Origin: Streptomyces albireticuli
GTDB taxonomy: Bacteria; Actinomycetota; Actinomycetes; Streptomycetales; Streptomycetaceae
Length of the DNA stretch: 64,000 nucleotides
NCBI RefSeq assembly: GCF_002192455.1
Contig: NZ_CP021744.1
Coordinates: 8,080,418 to 8,144,417 of the forward strand
Direction of reading: 5' to 3'
The position numbers and the translations under genes were made by a program. Below the pieces are notes generated by a model. It saw only the letters and a list, made by a program, of their open reading frames with translations, was not told where the DNA came from and did no database searches. Positions 37,307 to 45,597 of this stretch are shown piece after piece (positions within the stretch are counted from its first letter, which is position 1; each line of letters starts with the position of its first letter).

Positions 37307-37556
37307 GGAATGTTCATGACCCCGCAGGAACTCCCCGCCAGCGGCCCGGGCAGCGGCCGGTGATCTCCCGATCCTCGGGTGCCCGTTGCCGGCCGCCCCG
37401 GGCTTCGCCGAGGGCCCGGGGGCCCTACAGGGTCGCATCCGCCACTGACAGTCGCTCTGGTGCGCGCCACGGCGGAACCGGCCTCGGGAAACATCGGTAC
37501 TACTCACGCCCGGATACCACGGCCCCTGCACGGGTACCCATCGCGCTGACGTGCGG

Positions 37557-37940
37557 TCAGTCTGGCAGCCGGTCCCGCCACTGCCCGAGGGCGGTGGCGT
37601 AGGCGTGCAAGCCGGCTATGAAGCCGTCGAGGTCGGCCTTGGTATGGATGTCCAGATCATCAATGCCGCTTCTCTGGTCACCTGTGCTGCTCAGGGTGGT
37701 GATCAAGCGGACTGCCCCCACGGTCTCGTTGAGCAAGTTGTCCGCGCTGAAGGTCGTGGTGCTCAGCCGGAACTCCATCCCCGGACCGGTCGGAGGCAGC
37801 CGCAGGCTGACCGGACCGGACTCGTGGAAGAAGCTCTCGATGGTCGGGTCCTCCGGGTCCTCGACCGCGTGGTGCTCCTGGGCGCACCACGGCGGGCAGT
37901 TCTCACCGGTGACCGACTTTTTCTATGCATACGGATCCAT
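37557..37940 (-). pseudogene. DUF6907-like protein with an in-frame TAG at codon 6
   Basis: ATG 37940 follows AAAGGA and reads MDPYA, then TAG (37923-37925), then KKSVTGENCPPWCAQEHHAV in the same frame. The CPPWC...EHH signature, with PTIESFFHESGPVSLRLPP, ADNLLNETVGAVRLITTLSS and LDGFIAGLHAYATALGQWRD, matches DUF6907-type proteins of Streptomyces and their plasmids. No other start lies between the TAG and ATG 37778, which would lose the Cys motif. Function of the family unknown. Confidence 0.6.
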
Positions 37941-38203
37941 GGCGGGATCCTTTCACGGCCGTTAGCCGTCTTCACCAGCTGCCCGGCCCAGCCGGGACAC
38001 GTCGCTTGCCGGACTGTCCGACTCGAAAGCGGATGCCTCAGGCAACAAGGCTGGGGCAGTCGACGACCGACCGGATTTTCGACTGAATCAGCCGGACCCG
38101 TCCAGCTCGCGCCGGCGACCGAAGAGCACGACCTGCGGCTCCACCAGGTCCACGACGCGGACGGAGTCAGACGTCGTCGGCGGTCCCGGTAGGCCCCGGG
38201 CCC

Positions 38204-38981
38204 ATGGACAGCCCCGCGATCACGGCGCCGACGGCGTTCGAGGTGGAACGCCTCATCGACTGGACGCAGCCTCCCTACGACGCGGTCCCGAAGGAACACC
38301 GGCCGGCCGTAGTGGAGTACGAGACGGCGACGTACGGCATCCCGGACGCCGCGGAGGGCGCCACCGTCGAGACCTTGCGGGACTGGGCTGCCGACGCTGG
38401 TGAGGGCGGCCGGGCAACGCCCGAGGTGATCGCCCGGGCGGTCGACGCGATGGTGCGCCGTGACCTGCGCACGCTCGATACCTGGCACCTCGCGCTCGAC
38501 ACCCTCGACAGCAGCCTCCGTGGCCCCGCCGGCCTCCCGGACTGGGCGAAGGCTTCATCAGGCAGGAGGCGTTCCGGCTCTTCACCGCTTTCACTGGCCT
38601 CCAGCGGGCCGTGACGGCCTACCATCACGGCAGCGCGGGCCCGAGCCTGTCGGAGGACTACGCGTATGGGTACGCGCTGTCCAACGGCGTCATCGCCCTC
38701 TTCGACGAGCAGCAAACCGTGTGGGCATGGACAGTGCGGCGGCCCGCTCGCGGACGAGGACTTCGAGAACCCGGTGCTGCCGCTGAACCTAGTGGGGCAC
38801 AGCGACGGGCCGCCCCCTGGGTGCCGGTGCGATGGTGGAGTGGCACGGCTCGGTGGTCGTCAACCGGATGCAAGGACGGGATCGACGAACCGTTGCAGCA
38901 GCGCGACCGGAGCGCCTATGGGGCGCTCACCGGGTGGCCGCTACCATGTTGGGCTGGAACCTCCGGCACACCGGGTGCTAG
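38204..38981 (+). pseudogene. Hypothetical protein broken by several frameshifts
   Basis: ATG 38204 reads AFEVERLIDWTQPPYDAVPK, EYETATYGIPDAAEGATVET, VIARAVDAMVRRDLRTLDTW. After about 38545 the frame moves to FIRQEAFRLFTAFTGLQRAV, SLSEDYAYGYALSNGVIALF, then near 38740 to PLADEDFENPVLPLNLVGHS, and near 38828 to AMVEWHGSVVVNRMQG up to TAG 38979-38981. Every piece looks coding, so one ancestral gene of about 260 codons is implied. Family not recognised. Confidence 0.5.
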
Positions 38982-39086
38982 CTTGAAGGTCGCGTAGCTG
39001 GCGCCCCGGCTGCGCAGAGACCCCCGCCCCGGAGGACGAGTCCGCGACGAGGGCCCACCAGAAGAATGTGGACGGTGTGTGGCCGC

Positions 39087-39112
39087 CAGCCCTCAGCATC
39101 GATGAGGACTGC
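39087..39112. repeat. Hairpin element, copy 2 (related to 7419-7443)
   Basis: Same 9-nt arms as copy 1 (CAGCCCTCA/TGAGGACTG) with a different 7-nt loop, followed by the shared CGGTCACCGTCCG. On the minus strand it begins a few nt after the stop of the 27-codon gene below, the position of an intrinsic terminator. Confidence 0.5.
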
Positions 39113-39115
39113 CGG

Positions 39116-39199
39116 TCACCGTCCGATCAGCCGCCTCCCCAGCTCGCGGATGACCGCGCAGACGCGCCCGAGGACCGGCTTCTTCCGGTGGCGTCCCAT
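39116..39199 (-). CDS. 27-residue basic peptide with strong ribosome binding site
   Basis: ATG 39199 lies just after GGGAGGGGGCGCCT, one of the best Shine-Dalgarno sequences in the window. The peptide starts MGRHRKKPVLGRVC and ends AVIRELGRRLIGR; it is strongly basic, with a hydrophobic centre and one Cys. The same ending (AVIRELWRWSTGR) and the same downstream hairpin occur at 7419-7507, which supports a real small gene followed by its terminator. Could be a regulatory or antimicrobial-like peptide; not a known family. Confidence 0.5.
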   Translation of the reverse strand: MGRHRKKPVLGRVCAVIRELGRRLIGR

Positions 39200-39485
39200 A
39201 GGCGCCCCCTCCCTACGTGCACCTTGTCCGGGGGTGCGCCGGAGAACGCCCACACCGGGCGCCCTGGCCGAGCGCCCGAAGGTTCCGCGTCCTCGTGGGA
39301 GGGGGCGCACGAGGTGCGCCGCAGGGAAGAATACCGGCAGCGGAACGCGAGTTGGGCGTTCGGCGGGAGATTCCACCGTGACGGTGAGAACCCTGCCGCA
39401 ACGTCTCCTTCACCGCGGCCGGTTGCGGGTGGGTGCATCGCCTTCCTGCGGCATCGGCTCAGCGGCCGCACGGCACCAGGGGTCT

Positions 39486-40124
39486 GTGACCGATCCTCAT
39501 CAGCTCATCATCGCTGCCGCCCAGGCGGCCGGCCCTTGTCCGCCGCGCCTGGAGGCGGCCTGGCACAACCGGGTACGCGCGATCGCGCTCAACCTGCACC
39601 TGGACGGCATGCGGCTGGCAGCCGATATCGCTCGCATCCAGGCGACCAAGGACCGCGTGCGCGGCATTCCGACGCGGGTGGAGATCGAGGAGTCCAGCAA
39701 CCGGGGCTTCATCTACGTCAAGGCCCTGGGCCGCGGTGAGGAACGGTTGCGCGCCGACCGCCTGGAGAACGACTCCGGTCAGCAGCTGTACGCCCTCGCC
39801 CAACGGCTCGTCGGCCGCCTGGTCCGGGTGTACAAGACGATGGAATCGGTACAGGTCAAGGACGGCGACCGGCCAGCCAACCGGGTTCGTGTGGCCGTAC
39901 ACCTGGTGGATCCCGGCCCGGCTGACGGCGACATCGCGGAGTCGGACGCCAAGGACCTGATGATCCAAACCGTCGGTGGGAACACCGAGCGGGCGGCCAC
40001 CGCCTGGCAGGCTGCCGGGCTCCCGAGCTCCGGACCCATCCCACAAGACCAGCTCGAGCGGGCGCTCGCTGCGGTCCGCCCCACCGACGGTCCGGCTGGG
40101 CTCTCGGCGTCATCGGCGTGGTGA
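39486..40124 (+). CDS. Hypothetical protein of about 212 residues
   Basis: GTG 39486 follows AGGGG at 5 nt. The protein starts VTDPHQLIIAAAQAAGPCPP, then ALNLHLDGMRLAADIARIQA, GFIYVKALGRGEERLRADRL, YALAQRLVGRLVRVYKTMES and AVHLVDPGPADGDIAESDAK. Soluble and well conserved in codon use. It resembles proteins of integrative or plasmid elements but has no family I can name. Confidence 0.6.
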   Translation: MTDPHQLIIAAAQAAGPCPPRLEAAWHNRVRAIALNLHLDGMRLAADIARIQATKDRVRGIPTRVEIEESSNRGFIYVKALGRGEERLRADRLENDSGQQLYALAQRLVGRLVRVYKTMESVQVKDGDRPANRVRVAVHLVDPGPADGDIAESDAKDLMIQTVGGNTERAATAWQAAGLPSSGPIPQDQLERALAAVRPTDGPAGLSASSAW

Positions 40125-40134
40125 GCGCGGTGTC

Positions 40135-40359
40135 TCAGCTACTGCTCATCATGGCGCCCGCGGTGGCTAGTGCGTTCATCCCTTGTTCGATTTGTTCGGG
40201 GGTGTAGTCCTTGCCCTGGGGGTCCTCTGCCCGAACCTTTTCGATGGCCTTTGCCACTGCTTGTTTGCGCGTCATGGCTTTGCCCAGCATGCCTGTCGCG
40301 GTTTTGAGGGCCGTACCGACGATGCGGAGGTAGTCCATGTCGACGTGCTTCTCGGGCAT
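40135..40359 (-). CDS. Hypothetical 74-residue protein
   Basis: ATG 40359 follows AGGGAG. The peptide is helical: DMDYLRIVGTALKTATGMLG, AVAKAIEKVRAEDPQGKDYT, PEQIEQGMNALATAGAMM. It converges with the gene ending at 40124. Unknown function. Confidence 0.6.
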   Translation of the reverse strand: MPEKHVDMDYLRIVGTALKTATGMLGKAMTRKQAVAKAIEKVRAEDPQGKDYTPEQIEQGMNALATAGAMMSSS

Positions 40360-40672
40360 GATCGCTCCCTGCTGGGCGAGTTGAGCCGGACGCTTCGAGT
40401 CCAACACACGATGCGCCCGCCCGCATGCGGGGCGCGCGCGATGGGGCGGGCCGACGGACAAGCGCCGTGCGTGTGTCGCAGAGACCCGCCGGAGACGGCG
40501 CGCCCGGCACCGGAACGGGCCGTAGGCCGTCGGGTTCCGGACAGATCGTGGGTGTCGGTCCGGCCAGCGGACCGGGCTCCAGCCGCCGGCCCCGGGGGCG
40601 ACATCCTCGCCCACGGGGTGCCCGTCGGCACCCCGTGCGGGCCCTGGCCCCTCACGACCCATGGAGGTCGAG

Positions 40673-40889
40673 ATGAGATCCATCCGAATCCCCGCCCTCA
40701 TCGCCGCGGCGGTCCTCGCCGCCACCGGCATGGCGACCGGCACGGCACAAGCCCACTCCGCCGGGTCGGCCGCCGTCCCCCTCTGGCGCAGCCTCGCCGT
40801 CCGAGGCGATCGCGGACAGCCGATCGAGGCCGATCCCGCGGCCGGCGGACTGCTGCATCGGCATGCCGGGTATGGCCGGCATGTCCTAG
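40673..40889 (+). CDS. Small secreted peptide, frameshifted after the signal sequence
   Basis: ATG 40673 begins MRSIRIPALIAAAVLAATGM, a signal peptide with a likely cut after GTAQA/HSAG. After the C run near 40779 the frame should shift to SGAASPSEAIADSRSRP, PADCCIGMPGMAGMS and end at TAG 40887-40889, giving a mature peptide of about 45 residues with a CC pair and a Met/Gly-rich end. Without the shift the tail is meaningless. Such small secreted peptides are common in Streptomyces. Confidence 0.5.
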
Positions 40890-41203
40890 GGACGGAGCCG
40901 AGCCTGCGCCAGGAGCCGCTGCCGCTTCCGGTTCACCGCGCGCGCGGAGACCGGGACCAGGTCCAGCACCACGTCGACCCGCTCCATCAGGTCCTCCCGC
41001 ACGTCCGCAACCGCCGCCGCCAGAGCCTCCAGGGGATCGGGACGCAGCGGCACCTCCCGCAGCGCGAGGTAGTCGGGCAGGGCCAGAGCGAGCTCGGCCC
41101 GCGCCACATGCACCTCCTTCTCCTTCTTGCCGCTCCGGGCCGACGCCGGGCCGGGGTCCTTCGTCAGCCGGACCCGCCCACCACGGTTCTTGGGATTCGC
41201 CAT
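40886..41203 (-). CDS. Fragment resembling the second part of a conjugation-type ATPase N-terminal region
   Basis: ATG 41203 follows GGAGCAGGAG. VHVARAELALALPDYLALRE, VPLRPDPLEALAAAVADVRE and RVDVVLDLVPVSARAVNRKR resemble a stretch within the N-terminal region of large Streptomyces plasmid ATPases linked to conjugation. It stops at 105 residues, overlapping the end of the convergent secreted peptide gene. Possibly a truncated remnant with a usable start; the family call is tentative. Confidence 0.4.
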   Translation of the reverse strand: MANPKNRGGRVRLTKDPGPASARSGKKEKEVHVARAELALALPDYLALREVPLRPDPLEALAAAVADVREDLMERVDVVLDLVPVSARAVNRKRQRLLAQARLRP

Positions 41204-41244
41204 CTCCTGCTCCCTCGCCTTCCTCACACGGTTGTGGTGAACGG

Positions 41245-41736
41245 TCAGGCCGCTGCGCCCAGGCGGATGCGCGGCCGCTCGGTCTGATTCGCCCGGGCGT
41301 CCACCGCCCGCAGCTCGCACTGCGCGTAGCCCTGGTGCCGCAGGACCGAGGCCGCCCGGGCCGGCCCCTCGACACGCAGCGAGAGCGGGCCCCCGGACGA
41401 CACCAGCCGCACCCGCATCGCCGTGCCCCGCGCGGGGGTGAACGCCCACCGCGAGACCGTGCGCTGCGCCTGGGCGATGCCCTTGGCGAACCGCAGGACG
41501 TCCTCGAGGCCCGGGTCGAAGCCGTTCGTGGGCAGCAGTTCGAAAGCGAGGCGCCCCTGCTTCAGGAGCCGGCGGGTGACCAGCTGGCGCAGCACCTGCG
41601 TGAGTATCAGGACGACCGCGGCCAGGAGGGTGGTCCACCACGCGTTGCCCAGGGCCCACCGGGCCACGGCCTGGGCGTGCTCGGGCACGGTGTGGGCGCC
41701 GCCGATGAACTTGTCGATCACGTCGTTGGTCGTCAA
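41245..41736 (-). CDS. Membrane protein resembling the N-terminus of a conjugative transfer ATPase
   Basis: 163 residues: a transmembrane helix (WWTTLLAAVVLILTQVL), then RQLVTRRLLKQGRLAFELLP, LEDVLRFAKGIAQAQRTVSR and VLRHQGYAQCELRAVDARAN. This order matches the N-terminal membrane part of VirD4/TraB-like ATPases on Streptomyces linear plasmids. No Walker motifs follow; the next gene (41203) looks like the continuation. I infer a decayed transfer gene. Confidence 0.45.
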   Translation of the reverse strand: MTTNDVIDKFIGGAHTVPEHAQAVARWALGNAWWTTLLAAVVLILTQVLRQLVTRRLLKQGRLAFELLPTNGFDPGLEDVLRFAKGIAQAQRTVSRWAFTPARGTAMRVRLVSSGGPLSLRVEGPARAASVLRHQGYAQCELRAVDARANQTERPRIRLGAAA

Positions 41737-42122
41737 CGCGCACCGGCCCGGGCACGGGCTGGCGACTGCGCAGCAGGAGGAGGCGAGTCCATGGGGTCTC
41801 CCGATCGAGGCCAGGTGGGGGGATCACCCATAGAGGTGTCGAGGACGTCCGCGGTGTGACACCCGTCGCGATCTTTTTCGAAGATCTGCGTGTCAGCCCG
41901 GCATCCTGCGTCCGGTGCCAGCGGACCTGGACCGTTTGCCAGTGCGACAGCGTCGAGCGGGCCGACGAACCGCGCCGGCAGGAGAACGTCGACGGAGAGC
42001 TCCGATGGCGCTCCGGCCGGGCCAGGCCGCGGGGTGGGAGCGGCCTATCGGGAGCGGACAGCGTCGCCCCGGCGGCCAGGGGGAGCGCGGGCTTTCGGTC
42101 ATCTCCGCATCACGGCGTCATA

Positions 42123-42160
42123 CGCGAGTATGCTCATCTGTATGAGCACTCGTACGCGCA
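42123..42160. promoter_or_regulatory. Imperfect palindrome over the antitoxin start, probable autoregulatory operator
   Basis: CGAGTATGCTCAT and ATGAGCACTCG face each other across CTGT; the right arm includes the antitoxin ATG. Toxin-antitoxin operons are usually repressed by the antitoxin at such a palindrome. Its position suggests a short or absent 5' leader. Confidence 0.5.
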
Positions 42161-42354
42161 CCACGGTCACCCTGCCGGACGATCTCCTCGCCCATGCCCG
42201 CGCCGCCTCCGGCGGCAACGTGTCGGCCTACGTCGAGCGCGCGCTCAGGGCCCAGCAGCTCCGCGACGCGGCCCCCGCCATACGGGCCTGGCGCGAGAAG
42301 GCCGCGAACGACACTGAGGAGCTCGCCGACCTCTTCGGCGAGGACGTCGCGTGA
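42142..42354 (+). CDS. Ribbon-helix-helix antitoxin of a type II toxin-antitoxin pair
   Basis: 70 residues: MSTRTRTTVTLPDDLLAHAR (ribbon-helix-helix DNA-binding start), GGNVSAYVERALRAQQLRDA, and a C-terminal toxin-binding tail (WREKAANDTEELADLFGED). The stop overlaps the toxin start (GTGA). It should neutralise the MazF/PemK-like toxin and repress the operon at the overlapping palindrome. Confidence 0.8.
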   Translation: MSTRTRTTVTLPDDLLAHARAASGGNVSAYVERALRAQQLRDAAPAIRAWREKAANDTEELADLFGEDVA

Positions 42355-42671
42355 CGCCGCTGGCCCGTGGCCAGGTATGGCGCGTCCAGCTGGCTACCAA
42401 GAGCCGAGCCGTCGTCATCGTCGAGTCCGACGCCGCCCTGGACGCCCTGCCCGGCACCGCCGTGTGCATGATGATCGACGAGACCCAGGGCGCCCCGGAC
42501 ACCGTCGTCACCATCCCCTTGGCACATCCCGTGCACGGTGCCGCCGTCGCCGTCGACCTCACCGCACTGACCGACAAGCGCCTCACCTCCGGCGAGTTCC
42601 TGGGCACCGTCGACGCCGAGACCATGACCCGCATCTCCGCCGCCCTGCGCGTCACCCTGGATCTCACCTGA
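42351..42671 (+). CDS. MazF/PemK-like toxin (putative endoribonuclease)
   Basis: 106 residues from GTG 42351. The PemK/MazF beginning is visible: LARGQVWRVQLATKSRAVVI, VESDAALDALPGTAVCMMID, then VVTIPLAHPVHGAAVAVDLT and TSGEFLGTVDAETMTRISAA. MazF toxins cut mRNA at specific sequences. The usual RP dipeptide after K is R-A here, so the activity may differ. Overlaps the antitoxin by 4 nt. Confidence 0.7.
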   Translation: MTPLARGQVWRVQLATKSRAVVIVESDAALDALPGTAVCMMIDETQGAPDTVVTIPLAHPVHGAAVAVDLTALTDKRLTSGEFLGTVDAETMTRISAALRVTLDLT

Positions 42672-43023
42672 ATCAGGCCCGGGGCCAGGGAGGCGGGCCT
42701 AGCAAAACGCACTCCGCCCACCGGCCCCGGTGCGGGCCGGCTCCGGCGACGGGCCACGGACGTCGGACCAGCAGAGCGCGGCACGACGCTGCGGGGACGG
42801 ATTCCGGTGGTCCGAGCGCAGCACGAGCCCGGAGTGGGGCATCCGCCTGGCGGTACGTGCGCGGGACGGCGAGACCGGGCCGCCGAGCACGCCAGCCAGC
42901 AAGCGAGGCGCGAGGGACGGTCCGCCGCGCAGGGCACGTACTGGAGCGGGGTGCCCGCGGGCACGGGCGGCGGGCCGCCAGAGGCAGAGCCGGGGGCTCT
43001 GTGAACAGGGAAGAAGACCTACC
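42672..43023. other. Intergenic region after the toxin gene
   Basis: About 350 bp with no supported gene. The DNA between the toxin stop and the miniature element contains no clear hairpin or promoter; both strands are open by chance because of high G+C. Confidence 0.3.
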
Positions 43024-43028
43024 GGGCG

Positions 43029-43272
43029 TGTAGGTTCCGCTGGTCCGTGAGCACTCGCGAGTCTCTGACCTGCGTCGTCCGAGGTTCTGAGCAATGCCGA
43101 TGCCGTCGTCCGGCCCCCGATCGTGGGCAATCTGGGCCAGTAGTAACAGGCTTCGCGTCCACATGCCGCGACAAAGTCGCAGGTCACGGGACCCGTTGCT
43201 CACCGAACCGCGGAGTTGCTCATCCATTGCCCATTTCGCGGGTCCGTTGCTCATCGAACCGCGGAACCTACA
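43029..43272. mobile_element. 244-bp IS21-like miniature element with target duplication
   Basis: Perfect 12-bp terminal inverted repeats, TGTAGGTTCCGC at 43029-43040 and GCGGAACCTACA at 43261-43272, with TGT/ACA ends as in IS21. It is flanked by the 5-bp direct repeat GGGCG (43024-43028 and 43273-43277). Near the right end a 22-bp motif, CCGTTGCTCAYCGAACCGCG, occurs twice (43193 and 43244), like the internal transposase-binding repeats of IS21 ends. It has no transposase gene. It inserted at the end of the ABC exporter gene, replacing only its last codon and supplying a new TAG stop. Confidence 0.7.
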
Positions 43273-44419
43273 GGGCGGGCGGAACCGCTCCCTGCCCCTC
43301 CTGGAGACGGTGGAGCTCGCTGAACAGTCCGCTGTCACGGGCGACGAGCTCGGGGTATGTGCCTGTTTCGGCGATGGCCCCGTCGCGCAGGACAACGATC
43401 CGGTCGGCGGTGCGGGCGTTGGCCAGGCGGTGGGTGATGAACAGTGCGGTGCGGCCTGCTGCGAGTTCCCTGAGACGGGAGAAGATCCGGTGCTCGGCGC
43501 GGGCGTCGAGGGCGGAGGTCGGCTCGTCCAGCACGATGACAGGGGCATTTCGGTGGAAGGCGCGGGCGATGGCGATGCGCTGCCACTGGCCGCTGGACAT
43601 ATCGTGCCCGCCCCACCAGGAGCGAGCCAGGGAAGTGTCCAGCCCGTCGGGCAGGGCTTGGAGGACGGTGTCGGCCCCGGCCTGTTCGGCGGCTGCGTGC
43701 ACCGCCCGGTCGCCCTCGGGGCGGGGCTGGCCGAGGGTGATGTTCTCGCGGGCGGCCAGGGGCCAGCGGGTGTAGTCCTGCGGCACCATGGCACAGGTCC
43801 GCCACACGCTCGCGGGCTCGAGGCCGGCGAGGTCTTGGCCATCCCAGGTGATCTCTCCGGAGGTCGGCAGGTAGAGGCCGGTGAGGAGTTTGGCCAGGGT
43901 GGTCTTGCCCGAGCCGTTCTCTCCGATCAGGGCGACGACCTCTCCGCGCCGGATGGTGAGGTCGACCCCGTGCACGGCGGGGGTGTCCTTGCCGGGGTAG
44001 GTGAAGGTCAGCCCCTTGGCCTGGATCTCGCCCGGGCCAGCGGCGGGGGCTGTGGTGGTGCCGCGGTGCATGGTCCAGGCGCTGGCGCCGTCGAGGAAGC
44101 GGGCCCAGTCGGCGACGTAGAGGCTGGTGGCGAACAGGCGGGCGGAGGTGCGGACGCTGCCGGCCAGGGCCGTGTTGGCGGTGCGGACCACGAGGTAGGT
44201 GGTGGCGGCGACGGCGACCGGCATACGGCCGGTGAGAGTGAGGTAGAGGATGCCCGCCCACACCGCGGCCTGGGCCACGGCGGCGAGCAGGTCCCCGGTT
44301 CCCTGGGTCCGCCACCGGGGCGGTCGCCCTGACCGTTGACAGGTAACCAGGGCGACGATCGCCAAAGTGGCGACCATGCTTGTTGCGAACGCGATAGCTA
44401 CTCGCCGGACACGTGTCAT
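43268..44419 (-). CDS. ABC exporter with C-terminal ATPase, N-terminal membrane part truncated
   Basis: The ATPase domain is intact: GENGSGKTTLAKLLTGLYLP (Walker A), VPQDYTRWPLAARENITLG (Q-loop), HDMSSGQWQRIAIARAF (signature), PVIVLDEPTSALDARAEHR (Walker B), ALFITHRLANARTADRIVVL (H-loop). Before it only the last membrane segment is recognisable (VWAGILYLTLTGRMPVAVAA); the first five helices are missing. ATG 44419, with a good GGAGGGG site, gives instead a lipoprotein-like start (VATLAIVALVTC) that seems to come from another gene. So probably non-functional. The 3' end carries the miniature element. Confidence 0.7.
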   Translation of the reverse strand: MTRVRRVAIAFATSMVATLAIVALVTCQRSGRPPRWRTQGTGDLLAAVAQAAVWAGILYLTLTGRMPVAVAATTYLVVRTANTALAGSVRTSARLFATSLYVADWARFLDGASAWTMHRGTTTAPAAGPGEIQAKGLTFTYPGKDTPAVHGVDLTIRRGEVVALIGENGSGKTTLAKLLTGLYLPTSGEITWDGQDLAGLEPASVWRTCAMVPQDYTRWPLAARENITLGQPRPEGDRAVHAAAEQAGADTVLQALPDGLDTSLARSWWGGHDMSSGQWQRIAIARAFHRNAPVIVLDEPTSALDARAEHRIFSRLRELAAGRTALFITHRLANARTADRIVVLRDGAIAETGTYPELVARDSGLFSELHRLQEGQGAVPPAL

Positions 44420-44448
44420 AGCCCCTCCAAGACTCGACTTTGCAGTTA

Positions 44449-45594
44449 CTGAGTTTTCGGGCGTGGTGTCGTGGAGGGGTGACGTGTGGTGATCGTCGCG
44501 GTATGCCCTAACCATGAGGTACTCGTAAGGCGGTGGCCTGGCCGAGGAACGGCGGGCATTTCGCGAGCGCGTCCGTATGGAGGCGGCCGGGATGTTCGGT
44601 GTCGGGCAGGACAACGCGGTGGTGGCGAAACAGCTCGGGTCAGCGTGCGCTCGGTGCAGAGGTGGCGCCGCTCCTGGCAGGACGACGGCCCACAGGCCCT
44701 GACTTCTCGGGGACCGGCGGCCCGTCCCAAGCTGAGCGAGGCCCTGTTAGCCGTGCTTGAACAGGAACTGGCAAAGGGGCCGGTCGCGCACGGCTGGCCG
44801 GACCAGACCTGGACCCTGGCGAGGATCAAGACGTTGATCGGACACCGGTTCCACAAGACTCTCGCACTGTCGACCATTATGGAGATGCTGCGGCGCCACG
44901 GCTTCAGCCACCAAGTCCCGGCCCGGCGCGCTCTGGAACGCGACGAGGAGAAAATCACCGGCTGGGTGAAGGACACGTGGCCGCAGGTGGAAGCATCGCG
45001 GCGGCGCTCGGGGCCTTCGTCGTCTTCGAAGACGAGGCCGGGCTCTCGATGACGCCGCCCACCTCCCGCACCTGGGCCCGACGCGGGCATACCCCGGTGA
45101 TCCGGGTGAGAGGACGCCCCCAGCGTCGCTTCTCCATCGCCGCCCTGACCTGCTACAAACCCGGCGAACGCTCCCGGCTGATCTTCAGGCCCAAGTGGCA
45201 CCCCGACCATAAGCGCGGCGGCCGGCGCAGCTTCACCTGGACCGACTACCGCGACCTGCTGATCGCCGCCCACCAGCAACTCAGCGCCCCGCTTGTCTTC
45301 GTCTGGGACAACCTGAACGTCCACCTCGATGCCCGGTTACGCGCCTTCATAAGCTCTCACGAGTGGATCACCTCCTGCCAGCTGCCGCCCTACGCACCCG
45401 ACCTCAACCCAGTCAAAGGCATCTGGTCACTGGTACGACGCGCCGGTCAGAACAACATCGCCTTCACCGACCCAGACCACCTGATGCGTGTCTTGCGCCG
45501 AACCCTCCGCGAGATCCAGTACCGCAGCGACGTCATCGACGGATGCCTCACCGAAACCGGACTCACCCTGACGACACCACACCCAAAACCTCAG
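44449..45594 (+). mobile_element. IS630-family insertion sequence, 1146 bp
   Basis: Inverted repeats CTGAGTTTTCGGGCGTGG (44449) and the complement of CACACCCAAAACCTCAG (ending 45594), about 28 bp with three mismatches, are flanked by TA on both sides (44447-44448 and 45595-45596), the IS630/Tc1 target duplication. Inside is one broken transposase gene. It separates the truncated ABC exporter from the DUF4097-like gene. Confidence 0.85.
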
Positions 45595-45597
45595 TAA
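44514..45597 (+). pseudogene. IS630 transposase, inactivated
   Basis: ATG 44514 reads MRYS then TAA (44526-44528) where relatives have Gln. The frame then gives EERRAFRERVRMEAAGMF, shifts near 44640 (lost G) to VSVRSVQRWRRSWQDDGPQA and DQTWTLARIKTLIGHRFHKT, and shifts again near 44996 to IAAALGAFVVFEDEAGLSMT. Catalytic acids: Asp in FEDEAG and in FVWDNLNVHLD; the third reads YAPDLNPVKGIWS, Lys instead of Glu (AAA 45415-45417). Even with frames repaired it should be inactive. TAA at the end is completed by the target duplication. Confidence 0.85.

Noticed and set aside
42699..43187. Minus-strand ORF of 162 codons spanning the miniature element
   Set aside because: It crosses the element boundary and both flanks without respecting any junction, has no ribosome binding site and no family pattern.
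8208..44528. Stop-codon reassignment of UAG
   Set aside because: Several normal genes here end in TAG (for example at 27006, 30744 and 40887) and one interruption is TAA, so reassignment does not fit.
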